Source: Planctomycetota bacterium
GTDB lineage: Bacteria > Planctomycetota > SZUA-567
DNA: 42,617 nt
Direction: 5' to 3'
NCBI GenBank assembly: GCA_031289115.1
Contig: JAITQC010000052.1
Location: 1 to 42,617, forward strand
Below, in pieces: positions 27,688 through 35,227 of the stretch (positions are counted from its first letter, which is position 1; every line of letters starts with the position of its first letter). Below the pieces are notes generated by a model. That model made no database searches, was not told the DNA's origin, and was given only the letters and a program-made list of their open reading frames with translations. The position numbers and the translations under genes are program-made.

Positions 27688-29010
27688 TCAATGCCGGTCC
27701 CAACGCTTGAGGTTAAACACTTCTCCCAGGGTCTTTCCCGTCCGGATTTCCTCCGCTACCCGCTCCTCGTTTTCCGCCACGTCGACCGCCCGGTTGGCCC
27801 AGGACAACGCCCCCTCGCGGGGGAGAACCATGACTCCGTCGTCGTCGGCGAAGATCCAGTCGCCAGGACGGATAGCCTGCCCGGAAAGGTTTATTTCACA
27901 GTTTATCTCGCCAAAACCGTTGGCCTCGCCAGCGTCGGAACAGACGCCAGTGGCGAAAAGCGGCAAACCCAGGCGGGTGGAGACGTCGCTGTCGCGGATA
28001 TAACCGTGGATAACTACCCCCGCCAGGCCCCGTCCCTTGGCGGAAAGGGCGGCGAGTTCACCAAACACCGCCGGCGGCACGCCGCCGCAGTCAGCCACCA
28101 GGACGTTACCCGGGCGGGCGTGGTCAATCGCCTGCACCACTTTACTCCAGTCGCCAGGGGCGGAACGGACAGTGATGGCTTCCCCAGCCATTTTCAGGCC
28201 AGGTGCCCGGCTCGCGATGTTACGTAGGCACGGGCGGTGGTGCATGGCGTCAGAAAGGTTGGAGGTGGAGGCGCGTAGAAGCGTTTCCGCTAGCGCAGCG
28301 CCACTGGCCCGGTGTCCCAGGCTGGAAGCCGAAGCCTGGCCGCTGTCCATGGCGTCCCTAAGGGCGCGGGCCGCCTGGCGGGCGTCCTTGGCCTTGTGCA
28401 GGGCGCCACCGACAATAACCACGGCGGCGCCGGCCGCCACCATGGCGGGGGCGGTTTCCGAGGTTACTCCGCCCGCCACCGCCAGCGGAGTGTCTACCGC
28501 CGCCCGCACGGCTTTCAGCCGGGCGAGAGGGTCATGGCCTAGCATTTGCTCGTCAATGGGGAGGTGGACGCCGATAAAGTCCACTCCCAGTTTTTCCACC
28601 TGGCGGGCGCGCTCGGCCTGCTGTTCGGGAGGGATATTAATAGTGTCGCAGCAAGTTTTAATACCGTATTTCCGGCCCGCTTCCACGCATTCGGCAATGG
28701 TGGAGTCAGCGGCGGCGGCGAGAACGACCGCCACTTTCGCCCCGGCCTTGGCGGCCGCCTCGAATTCAAGGCGCCCGGCGTCCATGGTTTTCAGGTCAGC
28801 CACCACGGTATGTTCGGGAAAGGCGGCGCAAAGGCGGCGCACCGCCTCCAACCCCTCCGACTTGAGGAGGGGGGTGCCGGCTTCCAGCCAGTCGGTGCCG
28901 CCCGCCACCGCTTCGCCAGCGAGTTTTAGCGCCCTTTCCAGGTCAAGGAAGTCTAGCGCCACCTGGAGAACGGGAAATGGACCATCGGTGCCACGGGGCT
29001 TAACAGTCAT
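27688..29010 (-). CDS. Fusion of 3-hexulose-6-phosphate synthase-like (OMPDC-fold) and RraA-like domains
   Basis: LQVALDFLDLERALKLA...VVADLKTMDAGRLEFEAAAKAGA (HPS), then GELAALSAKGRGLAGVVIHGYIRDSDV (RraA-like). Confidence 0.88.
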   Translation of the reverse strand: MTVKPRGTDGPFPVLQVALDFLDLERALKLAGEAVAGGTDWLEAGTPLLKSEGLEAVRRLCAAFPEHTVVADLKTMDAGRLEFEAAAKAGAKVAVVLAAAADSTIAECVEAGRKYGIKTCCDTINIPPEQQAERARQVEKLGVDFIGVHLPIDEQMLGHDPLARLKAVRAAVDTPLAVAGGVTSETAPAMVAAGAAVVIVGGALHKAKDARQAARALRDAMDSGQASASSLGHRASGAALAETLLRASTSNLSDAMHHRPCLRNIASRAPGLKMAGEAITVRSAPGDWSKVVQAIDHARPGNVLVADCGGVPPAVFGELAALSAKGRGLAGVVIHGYIRDSDVSTRLGLPLFATGVCSDAGEANGFGEINCEINLSGQAIRPGDWIFADDDGVMVLPREGALSWANRAVDVAENEERVAEEIRTGKTLGEVFNLKRWDRH

Positions 29011-29381
29011 GTGATTTAGGCCTTTCCTGGTAAACCCAGCGCTTGACCAGAGTGGGTTTAAAAGCCAGGCAATGGGCAACAGGTTAATTCAGTATACTCG
29101 TTCCAGCTTAAAACCGGGTAGCCGCCAGCGATAATCGACCCCGGGTTTTCCCTTGGCTTAGGCGAGCCAGGGAAAGTTAGTAGAAACCGCTACCCCGTCC
29201 GCTTTCCGGTAGCGGGGGAGGATATATCAACCTTGGTAGTAAGTATAGACTATGCTTTCCCGGAATGCAACCTTAGCTTCACTAAACATTCACGGGGGAC
29301 AAGGCTAACCGGCTGGGGAAACGCCTAACGCGCTACCCTTGTTCTTGCCCGGTCGGAGTGGCGCCAGGGACGGGTAAAAGG

Positions 29382-29410
29382 GACGCCGGGGCGTCTAAGG
29401 CCCCGGCGTC
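29382..29410 (-). terminator. rpsU terminator
   Basis: GACGCCGGGGC-CTTAGAC-GCCCCGGCGTC, followed on the minus strand by CCTTTT. Confidence 0.75.
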
Positions 29411-29443
29411 TTCGGTATTGCTATTATAATACCGTGTTAAACT

Positions 29444-29719
29444 TTACTTGCCATCGGGAGTCGTGGCTAATTTTTTCAGGGTTTTGGCCCGGGCTTTCCT
29501 GGCTTTGCTTTTACGCTTTTCCGCCACCCGGATAGCCTTGGCCCTTTCCTTCTCCCGCTCCCGGTCTTTGCGTTTCTTCTTCTCCGAGGGTTTCTCGTAG
29601 TAGGAGTGTTTACGCATGTCACGGGTCAGACCCTCGCGGTCGCAAATTTTCTTGAAGCGGCGCAGAGCCTTGTCCAAGCCTTCATTAGGCTTCAGTTCCA
29701 GACGAATCAGTTGATTCAC
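29444..29719 (-). CDS. rpsU: 30S ribosomal protein bS21 with long basic C-terminal tail
   Basis: NEGLDKALRRFKKICDREGLTRDMRKHSYYEKPSEKKKRK is the S21 core; Lys/Arg/Ala-rich extension. Confidence 0.93.
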   Translation of the reverse strand: MNQLIRLELKPNEGLDKALRRFKKICDREGLTRDMRKHSYYEKPSEKKKRKDREREKERAKAIRVAEKRKSKARKARAKTLKKLATTPDGK

Positions 29720-30064
29720 CCCCTTCCGGAGACACTAACAAAGATGACGATGGATAATTGATCGGCCAAGGTCAAGTAAAACACCACTTGCCTGGCGCGG
29801 CAAGAAAAAAGCTTCCGTCCCGGGGGGTTGGCCAAGAGGCGCATTCGACGAAACCCGGCGGGTTGAGTTGTTGCCACAAGACAATTTGGAACATCCTAGC
29901 AGTTTGACTTGGCGGCGGCAAGGTTATTTTATCCGGTTCCTGGCGTTTCTCCTGGTTTAAGTAAAAGCTCGCCAATAATCAGGCGGATAATTTTATCTAA
30001 GGAAGCCACGGTATCGAACTAAAATTTCCACTTCCAGCAAAATATACGCTGACCACCACACCTC

Positions 30065-30429
30065 TTATTGCGGGCGCATTCTTTAGTTCAGGGTAAATTG
30101 AAGGGTGGGGTCGGGGTATTGAAAAGATTACGAACGCCGGCAAAGAGTGGGGCAAACCCGAACCGTTTTACCGTGTGCGCCCGAACGAAGTGGTGCTTGG
30201 TTTTAACACCGAATCGCCGTTCGGAGAAAAGTGCGGAGAAAATCAGACCAAGGAAAAGATTTTAGAGCTTTTGCGCCAAAATCCGAAGATAAACGCAAAG
30301 ACTATTGCCGCCGAGATAAACCTTATCCCGTGCAGGGTCGAAAAAGCAGACCACCACAAACCCTCCTGTTTTGGCGCTTACTATCACTGCACAAACTTGC
30401 ATAAAAAGAAATGGTTATGCAGTGTATAG
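30065..30429 (+). pseudogene. C-terminal remnant of an AlbA_2/RecG-related ATP-binding (winged-helix) protein
   Basis: Frame reads IEKITNAGKEWGKPEPFYRVRPNEVVLGFNT ... KEKILELLRQNPKINAKTIAAEINL with no N-terminal domain and a disrupted C-terminus. Confidence 0.55.
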
Positions 30430-30489
30430 CACAAATATTGATTTTATGTCTGGTTTATGCTATGCTATTGAGTAAATGGAGGTATTTTT

Positions 30490-31710
30490 ATGAGCCAACT
30501 ACTTGCGCGCCCGCAATATCTTGACCAGCTTATCAGATTCAAGGACAAAGACCTGATTAAAGTTGTAACCGGAATCCGCCGATGCGGCAAATCAACCTTG
30601 TTTGATCTCTTTACGCAATACCTGAAAGCGCAAGGTGTGGAGGGCCGGCAGATTATCCGGCTCAATTTGGAGTTTCCCGAATACCACGAACTGCAAACCT
30701 ATAGGCAACTTTACGATTATATCAAGGCGCAGTTGCAGGATGATTGCCCGAACTATATCTTCATAGATGAGGTTCAGACCGTGCCGGAGTTTCAGCGGGC
30801 GGTGGACGGTTTATATGTCCGCAAAAACTGCGATGTCTATATCACCGGCTCAAACGCCCACATCCTTTCGGGCGATTTGGCGACCCTGCTTTCGGGACGG
30901 TATGTGGAAATCAAAATGCTTCCGCTGTCCTTCCGCGAGTATATTTCCGCCCTTGGCGAGAGAAACGACCTTAGCGCGAAATACCGGAACTACTTGGAAA
31001 ATAGCTCGTTTCCCTACGCCTTGGAGCTTTCCCAAAAGAAAGACATTCGGGCATATCTCGGTAGTATTTTTGATTCGGTCATACTTAAAGATATTGTCAC
31101 GCGAAGGAAAATAGCCGATGTGACGGGACTTCAAAGCGTGATCCGTTTTGCCTTTGACAATATCGGGAACCTGACGAGTGCGACGCGGATCGCCAACACA
31201 ATGATTTCCGGCGGCAGGAAAATTTCCGTCCATACGGTGGAGAATTACCTGGAAGCACTGACCGGGAGCTTCATTCTGTATAAGGCGGGACGGTATGACG
31301 TGAAGGGTAAGCAGCAGCTTGTCACGGGGGCGAAATATTATGTCTCCGACATTGGCTTACGTTACTACCTTCTGGGTAGCAAGAAAGCTGACATGGGGCA
31401 TATTCTTGAAAACGTGGTGTATTTGGAGCTTTTGCGACGCGGTTATGAGGTTCACGTTGGCAAGGTCGCCAGCGCCGAGGTGGACTTTATCGCTAGCGGC
31501 GAAGACGGCGAGGAATATTACCAAGTCGCCTACACGGTGGAGGGCGAACCGGGTAAGGACGGAAAAACTATACTGGAGCGTGAGCTTGCGCCACTAAAAT
31601 CTATCCGCGACCACAATCCAAAGTATCTTTTAACCATGGATTTTACACCGAAAACCTCTCACAACGGCATCAAGCAAATCAACGCTTTGGCTTGGCTTTT
31701 GGGCGAGTAG
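30490..31710 (+). CDS. AAA ATPase with C-terminal DUF4143
   Basis: VVTGIRRCGKSTLFDLF (Walker A), YIFIDEVQTVPEF (Walker B), YITGSNAHILSGDLATLLSGRYVEIKMLPLSFREY; C-terminal DFIASGEDGEEYYQVAYT. Confidence 0.93.
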   Translation: MSQLLARPQYLDQLIRFKDKDLIKVVTGIRRCGKSTLFDLFTQYLKAQGVEGRQIIRLNLEFPEYHELQTYRQLYDYIKAQLQDDCPNYIFIDEVQTVPEFQRAVDGLYVRKNCDVYITGSNAHILSGDLATLLSGRYVEIKMLPLSFREYISALGERNDLSAKYRNYLENSSFPYALELSQKKDIRAYLGSIFDSVILKDIVTRRKIADVTGLQSVIRFAFDNIGNLTSATRIANTMISGGRKISVHTVENYLEALTGSFILYKAGRYDVKGKQQLVTGAKYYVSDIGLRYYLLGSKKADMGHILENVVYLELLRRGYEVHVGKVASAEVDFIASGEDGEEYYQVAYTVEGEPGKDGKTILERELAPLKSIRDHNPKYLLTMDFTPKTSHNGIKQINALAWLLGE

Positions 31711-31720
31711 AGAACGCTCT

Positions 31721-31784
31721 AACCCAAGTTCCCCAGTTTAGAATCCAAGTCCTTGTATACCAAGAGTCCGACCCCAAAAGTTTT
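31721..31784. repeat. Dispersed element copy B
   Basis: AACCCAAGTTCCCCAGTTTAGAATCCAAGTCCTTGTATACCAAGAGTCCGACCCCAAAAGTTTT; begins 11 bp after the DUF4143 gene stop. Confidence 0.8.
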
Positions 31785-32050
31785 GACTACATTTACCCTG
31801 GCAAACCGATTTACCGCACTCATTCGGGGTAGCCAAAGGTAGTCGTTCCTGGCGGATTTGTTGACTTTCCCGGGGGACTATGACACAGGTTTTTGTATAT
31901 CTATTCCAATAAGAGTTGGTAGGCCACTTCCAGCATGTCGATTTCCGTCAAGTCACCTAAAACCCGGCTCGGTTCTATTCACCGCCGCTTACGCCAGCCG
32001 GAAAGGCTTCAAGAATAGGCTGGGGTAACTCTTCCGGGGCCTGGGTGTTT

Positions 32051-32338
32051 TCATACCTCGCCAGCGTCGTCTTTCGCTAAAATATCCGTAAACATCTCTT
32101 TCGTATTTGAATACCGCTTAAGTTTGCCATTGGCAAACGCTTCGTCACCCTCACGCAGAGCCGCCTCCGTCACCGCGTTGTACCGCGGTAACTTTAACTC
32201 GAACGGCAAGCCACCGTGGAGAATTGACTGACGTAGAAACATGTTGATCGCATCGGACATCGTGATGCCGAGCTGATGAAAGATTTCAACCGCTTGCGCT
32301 TTGGTGGTAGCGTCGGTGCGAAACTGAATAGTAGGCAT
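32051..32338 (-). CDS. RelB/DinJ-family antitoxin (no adjacent toxin found)
   Basis: MPTIQFRTDATTKAQAVEIFHQLGITMSDAINMFLRQSILHGGLPFEL is the classic DinJ N-terminal RHH. Confidence 0.88.
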   Translation of the reverse strand: MPTIQFRTDATTKAQAVEIFHQLGITMSDAINMFLRQSILHGGLPFELKLPRYNAVTEAALREGDEAFANGKLKRYSNTKEMFTDILAKDDAGEV

Positions 32339-32629
32339 TGTATCAGCTCCCTTCGTGATCACGTGCGAAGAGTAATCTATCGGGGGTTCGTGACATAAAC
32401 TAGCTTGCCGCAGCGACACATTTGCCAAGCCCGCATCCAGGGATTGATGATCGCTACGAGCCAAACAAGGAACCGTGCCAGAGCATTCTGTCGCGCCGTC
32501 TACGCCACATCCCGCAAATTGGAGCGCCGCGAAAGCGGTTCAAATCCCGTCTTCCGGGAGTTAGGACCCAAAATGGGCAACAACATAAGTGCATGACGGA
32601 GAAAATATGCCGCCCACACTTCCTCCGGT

Positions 32630-33012
32630 TCATTCGGCGGGATTGACGATTTGCAGACCGGGCCAGCCCAAATCGACAAGGCGTTGAGCGCGAATGATGC
32701 GGGTGGATTGCGTAGGCAGAGCGGAAGCGACGACAATGGCGTCGGGCAACTTCAATTTGGTAGAACTTCGTAGAGAGACGGCAATCACCTCCACATCATC
32801 GTTCAAGGGAAGCACCGTCAGTTCGGAAAGAAATTCTTTTACTCGCTTTTCGCCGGTCGGGGACAAGCCCGGCCATGCAGGCAATTCATTCGAGTGATGA
32901 CGCTGGCATACCGTTCATAAAAGGATGTTCCTTCGACAAAACGCACTCAAGGCTCCATCCCCTTCAAAAAGTATATGCTGGTGTTCGTGTCGAAAATACA
33001 CTTACCATTCAT
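32630..33012 (-). pseudogene. Disrupted VapC-type PIN-domain toxin
   Basis: MNGKCIFDTNTSIYFLKGMEP(stop)VRFVEGTSFYERYASVITRMN, then a frame change to NELPAWPGLSPTGEKRVKEFLSELTVLPLNDDVEVIAVSLRSSTKLKLPDAIVVASAL. The pieces jointly cover a PIN domain. Confidence 0.8.
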
Positions 33013-33238
33013 CCCGCATCTCCCGCTGAATTTCCAGCGCGTCCCCGGCAAAGTCCCCCGTTTCCGCCAAACTTCCCGCAAGACCAGAGAACGGCTTTTG
33101 GTTCGGGCGTAGAGCGGTGGACGGGGTAATGGTTACCGTGACTTCCGCTCTTCCCGGGGGGATATCCGCCGGGATGGTCAGATCAAGCAGGAGGCGGTGG
33201 TTTTCCGGGATATTCACCTTTTTTTCGATTGTCGTCAT
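33002..33238 (-). CDS. VapB-like antitoxin partner of the disrupted PIN toxin
   Basis: MTTIEKKVNIPENHRLLLDLTIPADIPPGRAEVTVTI ... GDALEIQREMRDEW; stop overlaps the vapC start. Confidence 0.65.
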   Translation of the reverse strand: MTTIEKKVNIPENHRLLLDLTIPADIPPGRAEVTVTITPSTALRPNQKPFSGLAGSLAETGDFAGDALEIQREMRDEW

Positions 33239-33619
33239 GTGTTGCATCCTTGTCGGTTGGTAATGTGAACCACCGCAAGAAAGAAAACCGCACTCTTCCA
33301 TTATACGGGAGGGCGTGGCGGATAGCCATAATTGCCTGCCGCCGAGAATCGGCCTGGAGTTCGTCAAAACGACAATTCTGACGCGGCATTCACATTGTCA
33401 GGCGCCGAAGACACAAGGGAAATCGCAAACAGGTGTACTGTTCCCGGATATTACGGTCAACTCCATATTAAGGGCGTTCTTGATGTCGCCCGCGGATTGA
33501 CCAGTTGGCGAACTTCACTTTATCCAACGCGCTGTGAACCCCCTCCTTTTAGGGAGGGGAGGATGTCAAGGCCTTGGAAAGTACGAGGCACTTTTCGTTG
33601 GCGTATGGAAAGCCATGTT

Positions 33620-33637
33620 CGTCACTTTTCATAGGAG
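33620..33637. repeat. 18-bp direct repeat, left copy
   Basis: CGTCACTTTTCATAGGAG, identical to 34955..34972. Confidence 0.85.
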
Positions 33638-33740
33638 CAACGACACAGCGTCCAGGCGAGGCGGGAAAAGCTCTTTTATCAGAGCATTCACTTTTGCGGT
33701 TAGATTATTTAAGTGGCGGCGAGAATTATGACGCTGGCAA

Positions 33741-33974
33741 TTATTGCTTGGCTTTATTTATATCAGCAGTTTCAGTCTGTTCGCGCAATAATTCCTCCGC
33801 GAGATAGCCATCGCTTCGGCAGTGCATATCGGAAACGCCGCGTCTAATCTCGCTGTATAGACGTGACTTGTACAGTTTATCAAAAGCGTCGCGGAGAGGA
33901 ACTCCGGCAAGTTTGGCGTATTCGTTCACTACGCCGTCATAGACGTAGTTTTTTATATAAGTGTCTGTTTTCAT
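33741..33974 (-). CDS. Small protein, possibly DUF3791-related, downstream of the DUF3990 gene
   Basis: MKTDTYIKNYVYDGVVNEYAKLAGVPLRDAFDKLYKSRLYSEIRRGVSDMHCRSDGYLAEELLRE; start shares a base with the DUF3990 stop (TAATG). Confidence 0.6.
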   Translation of the reverse strand: MKTDTYIKNYVYDGVVNEYAKLAGVPLRDAFDKLYKSRLYSEIRRGVSDMHCRSDGYLAEELLREQTETADINKAKQ

Positions 33975-34462
33975 TATGTTTCCCTTGCTTCCGTAAATTT
34001 AATGTACGCATCGATTACCGCTTGCGTTTGGAAGCAGTATTGAAAGTTCGGCTTATTGTAGCGCAGCCGCTTGATTGCTTCGCGCGCCGAAATAATATTT
34101 CTGAAATACAGCTGCAAGGTCTGAATCACCTTATCGTTCGCAACACCACCGATTACAATGTCATATTCGGGTACGGTTTTGCCCAGGCGGCAGTCGGTAA
34201 CAAACCGTAGCCATTGTTGCGAGTGGGTATTGAACTCCAACACGCGAACGTCGTCGGAGAGCGTTTCAACCGCCGGTCTGTGCAGAAACGTATACGCCGA
34301 CACAACTCCCGTGCCCCGCTCCTCTTTGAACCGCTCTGCCCAGCGGACGGCTTGGTCTTCGAGCGCCGTAAGATAGAATCCCTTGCCGAAATCGGTTTTC
34401 TCACGCGAAAAGGCGAGATTTGGCTTCTCTATCGCTGTATATGAACCGTGGTACAATATCAT
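33974..34462 (-). CDS. DUF3990 protein (predicted ADP-ribosyltransferase-like fold)
   Basis: MILYHGSYTAIEKPNLAFSREKTDFGKGFYLTALEDQAVRWAERF ... VPEYDIVIGGVANDKV. Confidence 0.8.
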   Translation of the reverse strand: MILYHGSYTAIEKPNLAFSREKTDFGKGFYLTALEDQAVRWAERFKEERGTGVVSAYTFLHRPAVETLSDDVRVLEFNTHSQQWLRFVTDCRLGKTVPEYDIVIGGVANDKVIQTLQLYFRNIISAREAIKRLRYNKPNFQYCFQTQAVIDAYIKFTEARET

Positions 34463-34698
34463 TGGAAGACACCTCGCTTTTTCATAAGTTCAAGCAAGTC
34501 GGCGACAATCCACTCCTTGCCTTGCGTGTGGAGAATATCGTAGAAAGGCAATATATAACTGTCAAAAATATCGCTGTCCTCCGTCAGCATTTGGTAAACC
34601 TTATCACCGGTCGTTTTTAACTCCTCCGCCAACGCCTCTACACAGAACACCGAGAATAGCGATTGTTCTGCCGACATTTCCGCACGTTTTTTACTCAT
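34459..34698 (-). CDS. DUF3791-family small protein upstream of DUF3990
   Basis: ELKTTGDKVYQMLTEDSDIFDSYILPFYDILHTQGKEWIVADLLELMKKRGV; ATGA overlap with the DUF3990 start. Confidence 0.7.
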   Translation of the reverse strand: MSKKRAEMSAEQSLFSVFCVEALAEELKTTGDKVYQMLTEDSDIFDSYILPFYDILHTQGKEWIVADLLELMKKRGVFQ

Positions 34699-34880
34699 CA
34701 CCGCCACCTCCTAACTCCATCGGGCGAATCATACTATCGCTAAAGGCGATTTCGGCCTCAGTGATACCGTACTTGAGATGGCGCTTCGCGTCTGCCCACG
34801 GTTCGCTAAAGTATTGCCGGGGAACGAAGGCAAAAATTTGCTTTTGCCAAGTGTGGCGTAGATGAGATTTACGCCATAAA
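34691..34880 (-). pseudogene. Fragment of an unidentified gene upstream of DUF3791
   Basis: Start-less frame ...HLRHTWQKQIFAFVPRQYFSEPWADAKRHLKYGITEAEIAFSDSMIRPMELGGGGDE(stop), ending over the DUF3791 start (GATGAGTAA). Confidence 0.35.
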
Positions 34881-34954
34881 AAAGCGGACGATATTTATTC
34901 TCAAATACTGATATAGTTTTTTAGTTCTTTCCTTGTCCGCGAATGCATCAATGG

Positions 34955-34972
34955 CGTCACTTTTCATAGGAG
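34955..34972. repeat. 18-bp direct repeat, right copy
   Basis: CGTCACTTTTCATAGGAG, identical to 33620..33637. Confidence 0.85.
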
Positions 34973-35227
34973 GAAACAATAATCTGGGAGAATATTCTGG
35001 GTGTGAGATTGGAGTTGAGCGGCGAAAAATCTCTAATAAGCTTTTCCTGGCATTTGTCGGGAGTGGGAATTGCGGAGAACAGGCAATCCCCCACAATCTA
35101 ACCCACGACGCTGATATATCAACGAAAAGCCAACTTGACGGAATACCCGATGGAATGGATCTGCGTCGTGCGACGAAGATGTTTGAGGGAAGACTTTACT
35201 CTCCCTTGTCTCGAATAACCCCCGGAG

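Noticed and set aside
28037-29014. 325-aa plus-strand ORF over the HPS/RraA gene
   Set aside because: Ala/Arg/Ser-rich shadow ORF antisense to a confidently identified gene.
32405-32646. Short plus-strand ORFs between the antitoxin genes
   Set aside because: Overlapping frames with no recognisable family; region looks like degraded DNA.
34869-35096. 75-aa minus-strand ORF (MKSDAIDAFADKERTKKLYQYLRINIVRFFMA tail)
   Set aside because: Short, spans the right 18-bp repeat, and has no Shine-Dalgarno sequence at the internal ATG.
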